Shown here: positions 24,725-34,607 of the stretch, in pieces
Position numbering within the stretch: position 1 is the stretch's first letter
Layout of the letters: every line of letters starts with the position of its first letter
NCBI RefSeq assembly: GCF_042660705.1
Contig: NZ_JBHSUQ010000001.1
DNA length: 64,000 bases
Source: Undibacterium_A arcticum
GTDB lineage: Bacteria > Pseudomonadota > Gammaproteobacteria > Burkholderiales > Burkholderiaceae_D
Reading direction: 5' to 3' (one strand)
The notes under the pieces: generated by a model
Database searches by the model: none
The model's input: the letters and a program-made list of their open reading frames with translations, nothing else
Told to the model about the DNA's origin: nothing
Position numbers and translations under genes: made by a program

Positions 24725-26038
24725 TCAGAACCGGTGACGCATACCCAGTTGCAGCGCCTTGCCGGCTTGCCCCCGCTCCCCAGTGAAGCCTCCCGGCGCG
24801 CTAGCCGCGCCCGGTGCGTACTGAGCCTCGTTCTGGTTCTTGATATACGCCAGCACCGTGTAGATGTCGGTACGCTTCGACAGATTGTAGTCGTAGCCGA
24901 TCGCATACTGGGTCGCATCGTTATTGTTCGCGGTGCGGTCGTTCTGGCGGGCGATCGAGCCCATCAGGCGGCCGCTGCCGATCGTGTAATGCATGCCGAG
25001 CTGATAGCTGATCGCATCGAGCTTGAAGTTGTTAGCCAGGTTGGTCTTGAAGATCGACGTGTACGGGCCTCTGACCAGGCCGGTGACTGCAGGACTACCA
25101 CCGCCGGCGGCGATCAGGGCCGGCGCAATCTGGGTATCCCAGGCGGCGTTGAAGACCGGGATCAGCACCGAGTTGTCGTTCTGCGCCTTCTCAACCCCGG
25201 CGAAGAACTTCATGGCGCCCGTCGTGTACGAGCCGCCGATGATGGACGTGACCAGGCCCCGGTTGCCATTCTGGTCGGTACCGTGGTTGTAGCCGGCGCC
25301 GACATCAAAGCCATTGGCCTTGTAGCGCAGGTTGGCGGCATAGAATTTGTCGTCGAGCCCGATATAGCCGGAATTCTTGAAGCCGTACATCACCGCGGCG
25401 CCGATGCCGTTCGGCAACTGGATGCGGTATTGCAGTGCCTTGTCGGAGCGGATCGCGACGTTGGCAGTCAGCAAGCCGCCAGCGCCGAGTGTGACGCCGC
25501 CCCAAGTGCCGGCGGTGCCGGTTTCAAAGGCGTCGGCCGCGGCGAACACTTCATAGGCCGGCGTGTACTGACGGCCGGCAAGAATGGCGCCGACCGGTGT
25601 GACCAGGCCAACCATCGCGGTGCGATCGAAGAGGGCGTTGCTGGTATTGACGTTGATCGCCGGTTGCGTTGCCGAGCGCGCCGCGCCCAATGCGCCGGCG
25701 GCAAGGGGTGCCGGTCCCGGGAAATTCATGCCCTTGGTCAGTGCAAAGCCCTGGTTGTCGCTGATATTGCCGGCTTGCTGGCGACCGGTATCGAGCTCGA
25801 TGCGCGATTCCAGCGTGAAAATGGCCTTGTAACCGTCGCCCAGGTCTTCCAGGCCCTTGAAGCCGAGACGCGAGCCGTCGGCGATGCCGCTGACCAGTTT
25901 AGTGTTGCTGCTGTTGCCGCCGTTGCGTGACACCTGAATGCCGGCGTCGGCGATACCGTAGATCGTGATATTGGACTGTGCCAATACCGGTGCCGCAAAA
26001 CACGCGCCAATCAATGTTGCCAATAATTTTATTTTCAT
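24725..26038 (-). CDS. Gram-negative porin (Burkholderia OmpC type)
   Basis: Outer-membrane trimeric beta-barrel porin of the type common in Burkholderiales. The 437-residue precursor starts MKIKLLATLIGACFAAPVLAQ (signal peptide, cleavage after AQ) and continues with SNITIYGIADAGIQ, the standard first strand; SRLGFKGLEDLGDG and the C-terminal LGMRHRF ending in Phe are family marks. A good GAGGAG site precedes the ATG. Compared with porin 2 it contains longer surface-loop inserts (for example about residues 90-130 and 290-330). Both porins have the same orientation and each has its own terminator, so they are independent units. Confidence 0.93.
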   Translation of the reverse strand: MKIKLLATLIGACFAAPVLAQSNITIYGIADAGIQVSRNGGNSSNTKLVSGIADGSRLGFKGLEDLGDGYKAIFTLESRIELDTGRQQAGNISDNQGFALTKGMNFPGPAPLAAGALGAARSATQPAINVNTSNALFDRTAMVGLVTPVGAILAGRQYTPAYEVFAAADAFETGTAGTWGGVTLGAGGLLTANVAIRSDKALQYRIQLPNGIGAAVMYGFKNSGYIGLDDKFYAANLRYKANGFDVGAGYNHGTDQNGNRGLVTSIIGGSYTTGAMKFFAGVEKAQNDNSVLIPVFNAAWDTQIAPALIAAGGGSPAVTGLVRGPYTSIFKTNLANNFKLDAISYQLGMHYTIGSGRLMGSIARQNDRTANNNDATQYAIGYDYNLSKRTDIYTVLAYIKNQNEAQYAPGAASAPGGFTGERGQAGKALQLGMRHRF

Positions 26039-26380
26039 TACATCTCCTCAGGTTTTTTTATAAAAACAAATAGAACGCACGTTCTTTTATTTGAATAAAT
26101 AATGCCATTGTTCAAGCAGCTTGTATAGATGACGGGCCACTCATTTCGACCGTTCGTTCAAAAAACAACAGGGGGAAATGGCTGCGGTGACAGTGACCAC
26201 GGCGGTGGCTGGAGAGTCGGCGCTGGCGGTCGACAGAAACCGCGCTGGTCGCAGAGCGGCATAAACCGAAAATTCGACTCCGGTACGGCAGGTGAAGATC
26301 AAGCGGGGAGCAACCCAAGCACCAACACGAAAGCGGCAACAAAACTGCAAGACCAGCCGCATCAACAATTCGCAGCCAAT
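26039..26380. other. Upstream region of porin 1 with a short palindrome
   Basis: No gene is evident. The palindrome AGAACGCACGTTCT (26072-26085) is located 34-47 nt before the porin 1 start, where a repressor or activator could act; flanking CAAATA/TATTTG extends the symmetry. I cannot assign a regulator. Confidence 0.45.
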
Positions 26381-26417
26381 AAAAAACGGGCGTACATGAT
26401 TGCTCATGTACGCCCGT
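26381..26417 (-). terminator. Rho-independent terminator of porin 2
   Basis: The 14-bp perfect stem ACGGGCGTACATGA (26386-26399) and its complement (26404-26417) enclose a 4-nt loop and are followed on the minus strand by TTTTTTATT. It lies about 80 nt after the porin 2 stop. Confidence 0.88.
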
Positions 26418-26499
26418 CTATGCTGCCAGGCAATCAGGTCTGCTCTGATGGGCCGGCGCGCTTTCTGCGCCGGCTGCTTATCAAATCAGCCCGTATTGC

Positions 26500-27578
26500 T
26501 TAGAAGTTGTGATGGATGCCGACGTCGATTGTGTTCTTCGTTTGTGTACCCGATTGACGCGCATTCACGTAGTCGGTGTACACGAAGGTACGCTTCGACA
26601 GCTTGTACTCGTAACCGAGCGAAGCTTGCTTGATGGTACCAGCTTGTACTAGGCCGGAATCACCCTTCTTCTGACCGTAGCCGACCAGGACATTGCCTGG
26701 GCCGGCAACGATGTTCGCGCCGACCAGCCAAGCTTTGGTTTTTGCGTTAGGCGCTACAGCGATGCCCGATGCTCCGGTAGTTGCGGTAGCAGGTGTGAAC
26801 GCGTTGGCATGATCAAACGACAGGCCGGTGGTGCCGAACTTGGTCTGAGCATACGATGCCATCAGGTTCGCTACGCCAACATTGTACGAACCAGCGATTT
26901 GGGCGTACTTGTCGCCGACTGCGTTACGCTCATAACCCAGCATTGCCGAGATCGGGCCGTTGTTGTAGGTGCCGGCCAGCGAGTATGGGACGTTTGTCGC
27001 GCCAAAAGGTACGCCGCCAACTGCCAACGTGCCGGTTTCTTTGGTTGCCACGGTGACGTTACCTTGGAAGCCGCCCATGACCGGGCTGTTATAGAACAGC
27101 GCGTTGCTGAAACGGTTTTGTGAGCCGTTAGCTGGGTTCAGCGGATCGGAACCATAGCCAGCGTCCATGATCGTAGGAACGAAGGTGCCGCGATTGCGGG
27201 TTGCGCCCCATGGATCGTAGGCACCGTCGGCATCTTGCACTGCTGTCAGGCCACGGCCCAGACGAACTTGACCGAACGCACCAGCCAGACCGACGCGGGT
27301 TTGACCTTGGAACAATGGACGTGTACCGCCGCCTTCGGTGTTGCCGGTGTCGGAATCCATGCGGATTTCAGCCTGGAACGTTGCAGACAAGCCGCCGCCC
27401 AGATCTTCCGAACCCTTGAAGCCGAGCTTGTTGTTGTCGCCGTTCACCATCGAAGTGGTGGAACCGGTGGTCTTGGACACGGCCAGATCCAGCGCGCCGT
27501 AGATGGTAACTTGTGATTGTGCTTGAGCAACACCAGCGAATGCGCCGAGAACTGCAAGTGCGAGTAGGGATTTTTCAT
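26500..27578 (-). CDS. Gram-negative porin with a frameshift at codon 3
   Basis: Second porin of the same family, about 359 residues. The mature part starts AQSQVTIYGALDLAVSK, contains NKLGFKGSEDLGGGLSA, RLGRGLTAVQD and ends NTIDVGIHHNF. The signal peptide SLLALAVLGAFAGVAQA is in frame, but the natural ATG at 27578, which has AGGACTATCAA before it, is one base out of frame: ATG is followed by five A (27571-27575) where six would read MKKSLLALAVLG. Without the correction the frame can only be opened from an unlikely start at 27636. I place the gene start at 27578 and treat the missing A as an error or a recent mutation. Confidence 0.88.
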
Positions 27579-28057
27579 TTGATAGTCCTTTAAGTGAAAT
27601 CTGTGAAAATCCGTAAATGTCGGTCGTGCTAAACAATCGGATGAGTGAACATTAATGGCTGGACGACAAGTCTTCAGTGGATTGGTCGACTATGTCGCTG
27701 TGATTTGGTCGAAACTGCAAAAACGGGATATCTATGTTGTATTTTTGTAACGCGACAATCATGGAAATGTTGGGAAGTTGGCACGTTTGGTGTAGATGCT
27801 TGTCTATTTATCTTTGGCATCCTGATAACTAATGCGGCGAAAAATAAGACTTTTAGCCAATTCTGGCGGCGATTTTTGTGCAGGGCAAAAATACCTGGTG
27901 TATCAGTAACCGTCTTTTAACAATGTGTTGATAGTGTGAGTCCTCTTGTTGTAACAAAGCGACTCTTCTAAATTAAATTTCCACATTTTTCAAATAAGGT
28001 TGAACTAACGTCTCATACTTTTGTCTTCACAGGGTCTTAACAAGAACACAATCAGCT
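27579..28057. other. 480-bp AT-rich region between porin 2 and the SEL1 gene
   Basis: Divergent promoter region with no credible gene; a 91-codon plus frame (27645-27920) has no coding character. It is clearly AT-richer than the surrounding genes, as expected for a strong porin promoter. Confidence 0.5.
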
Positions 28058-29734
28058 ATGGCAAATCGTGAGGAACTGGCAATCATTCGTGGTGCCCGCG
28101 GCGGTCAGGTGACGTCGCAACTGGCGCTCGGAAAACGTTATCTGTTCGGCGGCGAAGGCCTGCCGCACAGCGTTCCGACGGCGCTGCATTGGTTGGATCG
28201 GGCCGCGCGTCAGGAATGCCAGGAAGCCTGGATGTTGATCGGCAGCCATATCCCGTTTGCTGTGGCGCAGCAAAGCGCCGATCCGGTCGCGTTATGTATT
28301 TGGTACGAACGCGCTTTTGATGCCGGCGTGCCGGAAGCGGGACTGGTGTTGTCCCGGCTGGTGCTGGCGCAGGACCAGCAGGTGGTGGAGCACGCGCTGC
28401 GTGACAAGGCGCTCAAGGCGCTGCAGGCGGCCGCCCATGCCGGCCTGGCCGATGCGCAATGGCTGTTGGCGCAACACACCGCTGCCGATCTGACCACGAT
28501 TTACAACGCTGGCGAACAGCCGTCGCCCGAGGAGCCGTCGGCGCAAGGGGTGACGCCCGAGGCGACAATCGCTGCCGCAGATCAAGAGGCGACGCTGGAA
28601 TGGGCGGTGCGCGCGGCCGACGGCGGCGTGCTGCAGGCCCAGCGCGCGATGGCCGACCATGCATGGGAAATCGGCGATCACGCCGGTTTTCTGCGTTGGG
28701 CGCTGCCGCTGGCACGCCAGGTGGTGTATCGCGGCCAGTTTCAGATGCATGGGGCCGATGCGCCCAAACTCGCCACCCGCTATTTAACTGACGAAGACGT
28801 CAAATTGCTGTCGCGCTGCGCCCAGATCCTGACGCTGACCGGTGACGGCGAGCCGGTCGAGCCGGTCGATCCGGCCGAGGTGCACCGTTTCTGGGAAATC
28901 GCCGCGCAGGAAGAGGACAAGAGCGCGCAACTCGCGCTGGGGCTGTGGTTTGCCAGAATGGATGCCGACGGTATTCGGATCGCGTCCGGGTCCGGCGCAT
29001 CGGCCAATTTCAAGAAGGCGATCCGCTGGTTGACCCTGGCCGGCGAACAGGGTCTGGCGGATGCCTGGTATGCGTTGTCGCGCATTTATTTGAAACCGGA
29101 ATTTTCGCAGCGCAGTGTCGCAATGGCGCAAACCCACCTGGAGCGCGCCGCCGAAATGGGCCATGGCACGGCGCAGCTGGAATGCGGCGCCAGCGCCTGG
29201 CGCACCCGGCGCACCCAGGGCGGCGAGGCCAACGATGTGCGTGCGGTGTACTGGCTGCAAAAGGCGGCGGCGCAGGGTAGCACCGACGCGGTTGCACTGC
29301 TGGAAAAAATCGCGCTGCGGGCCCGCCCCGCCGCGTGGGCCGAACAGGCGTTGCGCCAGTTGACGCGCGACCAGATCAACAGCCATCCGTTCGTGGCGGC
29401 GCGCATCGAACTGGCCGCACTGTTCGGCCTGTCGCGCGCCGAGGCCCTGCTACTGGATTTGAATAGCGCAGACCAGGGACATTGCCTGCTGGTCGATATT
29501 CGGGCCAATTACGGTCGCAGCAAGCGCTACCTGATTTTGCTCGAAACCGGCCAGGAGCGGCAGGTGCTGGACCGCATCACACGCTTGTTCGAGGATGTCG
29601 ATTGCGGCGTCAACGGACCGGAAGGCAATTACCGGCAACGGCTGTACCGCTTGAAGAGCCTGCTGCCCAGCGCTGATCAGGCCGATCCAGCCGAGGCGGA
29701 ACAGGACGAGCAGCTGGCAGCGGCCTGGGGTTAG
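28058..29734 (+). CDS. SEL1/TPR-like repeat protein
   Basis: A 558-residue protein made mainly of SEL1-type helical repeats. Recognisable units include LHWLDRAARQECQEAWMLIG, WYERAFDAGVPEAG, ALQAAAHAGLADAQWLLAQ, AIRWLTLAGEQGLADAWYAL, HLERAAEMGHGTAQLECG and WLQKAAAQGSTDAVALLEK; the pattern A-A-x-x-G-x-x-x-A is constant. Such proteins act as scaffolds for protein-protein contacts. No signal peptide is visible, so it is probably cytoplasmic. The last 150 residues (from about 410) have no repeats and look like a separate domain of unknown function (LLVDIRANYGRSKRYLILLETG). No operon partner. Confidence 0.82.
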   Translation: MANREELAIIRGARGGQVTSQLALGKRYLFGGEGLPHSVPTALHWLDRAARQECQEAWMLIGSHIPFAVAQQSADPVALCIWYERAFDAGVPEAGLVLSRLVLAQDQQVVEHALRDKALKALQAAAHAGLADAQWLLAQHTAADLTTIYNAGEQPSPEEPSAQGVTPEATIAAADQEATLEWAVRAADGGVLQAQRAMADHAWEIGDHAGFLRWALPLARQVVYRGQFQMHGADAPKLATRYLTDEDVKLLSRCAQILTLTGDGEPVEPVDPAEVHRFWEIAAQEEDKSAQLALGLWFARMDADGIRIASGSGASANFKKAIRWLTLAGEQGLADAWYALSRIYLKPEFSQRSVAMAQTHLERAAEMGHGTAQLECGASAWRTRRTQGGEANDVRAVYWLQKAAAQGSTDAVALLEKIALRARPAAWAEQALRQLTRDQINSHPFVAARIELAALFGLSRAEALLLDLNSADQGHCLLVDIRANYGRSKRYLILLETGQERQVLDRITRLFEDVDCGVNGPEGNYRQRLYRLKSLLPSADQADPAEAEQDEQLAAAWG

Positions 29735-29770
29735 GCCCTCGCCCGCAGCGCATCCACAGGTTGCGCGCGA

Positions 29771-30676
29771 TCAGATCTCGATTTCACCTTCAAACACGCT
29801 GACCGCCGGGCCTGTCATCAGTACCGGCTGGCCGACACCGGCCCATGCGATCGACAGCTGGCCACCGCGGGTCTCGACCCGAACCGGCGACGCCAGCAGG
29901 CCGCGCCGGATTCCGGCCACCACCGCCGCGCAGGCGCCGGTGCCGCAGGCCAGCGTTTCGCCGGCGCCGCGCTCATAGACCCGCAGCTTGATCCTATGCC
30001 GGTCGACCACTTGCATGAACCCGGCATTGACGCGGCGCGGAAAGCGCGGATGGTGTTCGATCAGCGGTCCGTCGACCGCGACCGGCGCGCGCTCGGCGTC
30101 GGCGACCTGCTGCACCGCATGCGGATTACCCATTGACACCACCGACACCAGCACGGTTTTGTGCTGCGCCGCCGCTTTCGGCAGACTCGGCTGCGCCAGC
30201 GCGTATTCAATTTCAAGCGCAAGATCAAGCGGCCACAGCGTGTCGTCGCCCTCGGCCCGGGCCTGCAGGCCGGCGGCATCGAACGGCACCTCGGCCGGGT
30301 TCAGCACCGGTGCGCCCATGTCCACCGTCACATTGCCGTCGGCTTCAAGCCGCGGTTCGATCAGGCCGGCCATGGTCTCGACCCGGATACAGGTCTTGGC
30401 GGTCAGCTTTTTGTCGGTGACGAAGCGCACAAACGCGCGTGCGCCGTTGCCGCACTGCTCGACCTCGCCGCCGTCGGCGTTGTAGATCCGGTAGCGGAAA
30501 TCGACGCCGGGCGTGTTCGACGGTTCGACCACCAGCATCTGGTCGGCGCCGACGCCGAAGCGGCGGTCGGCCAGCTGCTGCCACTGCGCAGGGCTGAAAT
30601 CGATATGCTGGTTGATCGCGTCGATGACCACGAAGTCATTGCCGGCGCCGTGCATTTTGGTGAATTTGAGTTTCAT
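29771..30676 (-). CDS. dapF: Diaminopimelate epimerase DapF
   Basis: Converts LL- to meso-diaminopimelate for lysine and peptidoglycan synthesis. The 301-residue protein starts at ATG 30676 with MKLKFTKMHGAGNDFVVIDA. Both catalytic cysteines are present: EQCGNGARAF (about residue 83) and ACGTGACAAV in the C-terminal half; GNPHAV and the ERGAGET motif are also conserved. The frame is open to 30805 but the upstream part is not conserved in character. Confidence 0.96.
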   Translation of the reverse strand: MKLKFTKMHGAGNDFVVIDAINQHIDFSPAQWQQLADRRFGVGADQMLVVEPSNTPGVDFRYRIYNADGGEVEQCGNGARAFVRFVTDKKLTAKTCIRVETMAGLIEPRLEADGNVTVDMGAPVLNPAEVPFDAAGLQARAEGDDTLWPLDLALEIEYALAQPSLPKAAAQHKTVLVSVVSMGNPHAVQQVADAERAPVAVDGPLIEHHPRFPRRVNAGFMQVVDRHRIKLRVYERGAGETLACGTGACAAVVAGIRRGLLASPVRVETRGGQLSIAWAGVGQPVLMTGPAVSVFEGEIEI

Positions 30677-31087
30677 ATGGCGATTATAAGGGTCGGCGCG
30701 TGATGTCCGTAACTGCGGGCCCGATGTTGCTGCGTCAGTGTAACTATTTAGCCTGCAGTGAAGGGTTGAATGATTGGCACACAAAAGTCCGGTCATCTTG
30801 AGCAAATCCGTTCGCCCTGAGTAGGTCCGTTCGCCCTGAGTAGCGAAGCGTATCGAAGGGAGCGTATCGAAGCCTTCGATACGCCCGATGGGCTACTCAG
30901 GACGAACGGCTTGTTGGGATTGCTAGATCAATGCTAGCTGCGCGCTGAACAATTCCGCGGCAGTAGAATTTGTGGGGAGTATGCCTCAAAATACCGGTTG
31001 AGCCGCTGATGTTATCTGCGGCGTTTAAATATACATCTACCAGTATATTTTAGGTGCCGGGGCGGCTGCGGAGCCAGCATTTTGGCC
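30677..31087. other. 410-bp intergenic region with repeats
   Basis: Between dapF and the acyltransferase gene. It holds the palindromic element at 30808-30909 and, at 31027-31050, a hairpin of AAATATAC with its complement around an 8-nt loop, which may end the acyltransferase transcript (minus strand). No gene seen. Confidence 0.5.
30808..30909. repeat. Palindromic intergenic repeat, TTCGCCCTGAGTAG family, copy 1
   Basis: CCGTTCGCCCTGAGTAG occurs twice directly (30808-30824 and 30827-30843) and its near complement GGGCTACTCAGGACGAACGG closes the element at 30890-30909. Inside, GCGTATCGAAG and its exact complement (30862-30872, 30874-30884) form a second hairpin. A second member lies at 60568-60707. 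Confidence 0.85.
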
Positions 31088-31987
31088 TCAAGACTGCAGC
31101 GGCAGCGTCGCCGGGCCTTCATGCTCGTACACGCTCGGCACGCCCGGCGGACGCGTCTTGAAGCGCTTGTGGGCCCAGAAATATTCGGACGGTGCCTCCA
31201 GCACGCGCGCTTCGATGAAGGCATTCATTTGGCGCGTCGCGGCGACCATATCGTCGCCCGGATAGTTTTCCCATGCCGGATAGAACCGTACCTTCCAGCC
31301 CTGATAATTGGGCAGGAAAGTCGCGATCACCGGGATCACCTTGGCACCGGTGGCGGCGGCGATGCGCGCCGGCGCGGTCAAGGTAGCGGCCGGCGTACCG
31401 AAGAACGGAATGAATTCCGCATCCTTCTCGCCGAAGTCCATATCGGGCAGCATGAAGAACGGCAGGCCGCTGCGTAGCGCGCGGATGATCGGTTTCACGC
31501 CTTCGGCGCGCGAGAACAGCTTACTCGGATGAAAGCGCGAACGGCCGCGGCGCAGCGCGGCGTCGAACACCTTGCTCTTCTGGCTGGCGTAAATCGAGCA
31601 GCCTGCCACCTCGAGCGCGACCGCCATGCCGCCGACGTCGAGGCTGACGAAATGCGGGCACAGCAGGATGGTCGGGCCGGCGGCGATCTGTTCGAACGGG
31701 AAGGCCGGCTCGACCTGGATCAGCCGGCGCAGCCGCGCCTCCGGCGCCCACCACAGGATGCCGCGCTCCAGCACGCTGCGCGCATAGGCCTGGAAATGCT
31801 GCTTCGCAATGGCGCTGCGCTGTGCGTCGGACAGGTCCGGCAGGCATAGCCGCAGATTGGTCAGCGTGATATGACGGCGCGCCGGCACGAGCGCGAACAG
31901 CAGGCTGCCGACCGCTTCGCCGACGCGTCCCAGCAGCGGCAGCGGCAACCAGTGCAGCAGCCACATCAGGGCCAGTAACAGTCTCAT
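31088..31987 (-). CDS. Lysophospholipid/lipid A acyltransferase (LpxL/HtrB family)
   Basis: Inner-membrane acyltransferase that adds a secondary acyl chain to lipid A. The 299-residue protein has an N-terminal membrane segment (LLLALMWLLHWLPLPLLG) and the acyltransferase H-x4-D motif as HFVSLD (about residue 112), then FFMLPDMDFGEKD and WAHKRFKTRPPG near the C-terminus. This last motif (RFKTRP) is typical of the LpxL group. Its start overlaps the end of the next upstream gene by 4 nt, and both are transcribed together. Confidence 0.88.
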   Translation of the reverse strand: MRLLLALMWLLHWLPLPLLGRVGEAVGSLLFALVPARRHITLTNLRLCLPDLSDAQRSAIAKQHFQAYARSVLERGILWWAPEARLRRLIQVEPAFPFEQIAAGPTILLCPHFVSLDVGGMAVALEVAGCSIYASQKSKVFDAALRRGRSRFHPSKLFSRAEGVKPIIRALRSGLPFFMLPDMDFGEKDAEFIPFFGTPAATLTAPARIAAATGAKVIPVIATFLPNYQGWKVRFYPAWENYPGDDMVAATRQMNAFIEARVLEAPSEYFWAHKRFKTRPPGVPSVYEHEGPATLPLQS

Positions 31988-32874
31988 CGGGGCTCCTGTT
32001 GCGAATGCGGATCAGGCGCTGTGCCCGCTGCGTTCGGTTCCGCGGCGGCGGCGACGCCGCTCGGGGTCTTGTAGCGGTTGTAGCTCCACAGGTACTGCGC
32101 CGGACAGCGTGCGATCAGTTTTTCCATCGCCAGATTGATCGCGCGCGCCTGCTGTTCGGCGCTGTCGCCCAGCACTTCGCCGAATGGCGCAAAGCGGATC
32201 ACAAAGCCTGCGCCGTGCGGCAGCCGCTCGGCATACGACAGGATGATCGGGGCACCGGTCATCTGCTGCAGTTTGGCCGACAGCGTCATGGTGTAGGCCG
32301 GTTTGCCGAAGAAATCGGCCCACACGCCTTCGCCATGCTGCGGCACCTGGTCCGGCAGCAGGCCGATCGCCTCGCCCTTTTTCAGCGCCTTGAGCAGGCT
32401 GCGCACACCGGACAGATTGGCCGGCGCCAGCAGCAGATTGCGCCGCGCCCGTGCGCCTTCGATCAGGGGTTTCAGCGCTGCCTTGCGCGGCGGCCGGTAC
32501 AGCGCGGTCAATCGGGTTTGCGCGGCGATCGCTTGTGCGATGATTTCAAAGCAGCCCAGGTGCGGCGTCAGGAAGATGACACCGCGTTTGGCATCGAGCG
32601 CGGCCTGCGCCAGTTCCCAGTTTTCGATGCGGGCGCTGCTTAGTACCCGCTGCGGCGGAGCGCACCAGACGAAGGTCAGTTCGAGGATGTTCTTGCCCGA
32701 TTCGCGGATTGCCGTCGGCAGATGCTGCGCGTAGCCGGCGCGGCCCAGGTTGTCGCGCAACCGCCGCCGGTAGGACGGCGAAGCCAGGTATACCAGCCAG
32801 CCGAGCGCGCTGCCGAGCGCGTGCAGCACGGATAACGGCAGGGTCGACAGCAGGCGAAACAGGGTGACAAGCAT
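31984..32874 (-). CDS. Second lipid A biosynthesis acyltransferase
   Basis: Paralogue of the neighbour, 296 residues from ATG 32874 (MLVTLFRLLSTLPLSVLHALG). It has the hydrophobic N-terminus, HLGCFE in place of the H-x4-D/E motif (His and Glu spaced by four), LLPDQVPQHGEGVWADFFG, and YLWSYNRYKTPSG at the C-terminus. The pair probably supplies two successive secondary acyl transfers (LpxL and LpxM type), but which does which cannot be told. The gene is divergent from metK. A C-terminal Ala/Glu/Pro tail is not conserved in character. Confidence 0.86.
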   Translation of the reverse strand: MLVTLFRLLSTLPLSVLHALGSALGWLVYLASPSYRRRLRDNLGRAGYAQHLPTAIRESGKNILELTFVWCAPPQRVLSSARIENWELAQAALDAKRGVIFLTPHLGCFEIIAQAIAAQTRLTALYRPPRKAALKPLIEGARARRNLLLAPANLSGVRSLLKALKKGEAIGLLPDQVPQHGEGVWADFFGKPAYTMTLSAKLQQMTGAPIILSYAERLPHGAGFVIRFAPFGEVLGDSAEQQARAINLAMEKLIARCPAQYLWSYNRYKTPSGVAAAAEPNAAGTAPDPHSQQEPR

Positions 32875-33043
32875 AGGGAAGACCGGCCTAACGAGGAATC
32901 GATAGCGTTGAGGACGCGCAAGGACACAAAACTGCAAGAGGCGTAAAATAGCACATTGGAGCAGGGCAATGAGTCCGCTGCGCCAGATTTATCCGCCGAG
33001 TTAATAGACAACTTGCGAGGCGGAATACAAATTTCGCTAAAGC

Positions 33044-33071
33044 GTCGCAGGCTCATTCGGTTGGCTGCGAC
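33044..33071 (+). promoter_or_regulatory. Hairpin in the metK leader
   Basis: GTCGCAG (33044-33050) and its complement CTGCGAC (33065-33071) form a 7-bp stem with a 14-nt loop, 41 nt before the metK ATG. It does not fit an S-adenosylmethionine riboswitch that I know; function unknown. Confidence 0.3.
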
Positions 33072-33111
33072 AGTGTCACTAACGCGTCACCAACTTGTTA
33101 TGGAGTTTGCA

Positions 33112-34275
<1,164 letters not shown>

Positions 34276-34297
34276 CGACTACCGGCCAGACCCATGA

Positions 34298-34330
34298 ACG
34301 CGCTCATCGCAGGATGAGCGCGTTTTTTTG
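34298..34330 (+). terminator. Rho-independent terminator of metK
   Basis: Stem ACGCGCTCATC (34298-34308) with its exact complement (34313-34323), loop GCAG, followed by seven T. Confidence 0.9.
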
Positions 34331-34510
34331 TGCCGCCATTATTGAGCCGCCGTCGGGCAGTGCTGTTGTGCCGATGGCAACCGCACCGCGACCCACCTCA
34401 CCTGCGGCTCCTGTTCGCTGGCGATGTTGGCGGGCAAGGCACCAGTGGTTCTGTCTATCGTGGGATACCAGCAAGACAAATTCGCCCATATCTACGGTAT
34501 AATTTCACCC

Positions 34511-34576
34511 CCAAGGAGCGATGCAGCGCGGCACAGCCGCGCCAGGCTTGGACCGCATTTCCGCAACGGCGCTCAC
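34511..34576 (+). promoter_or_regulatory. S-adenosylhomocysteine (SAH) riboswitch
   Basis: The segment fits the SAH riboswitch of Burkholderiales: CCAAG (34511-34515) pairs with CTTGG (34547-34551) around an inner GC-rich hairpin (CGCGGC ACA GCCGCG); GAGCG (34516-34520) pairs with CGCTC (34570-34574) as the H-type pseudoknot that exposes or hides the ahcY ribosome binding site. Conserved strings GGAGCGATGCAGCG, CCAGGCTTGG and AACGGCGCTCACG are present. It turns on ahcY when SAH accumulates. Confidence 0.92.
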
Positions 34577-34607
34577 GTTACTTTTTTTCTAACGAAAGGA
34601 GGGCGTG

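Noticed and set aside
27645..27920. 91-codon plus frame upstream of the SEL1 gene
   Set aside because: Lies in an AT-rich promoter region, Cys/Trp-rich composition, no ribosome binding site.
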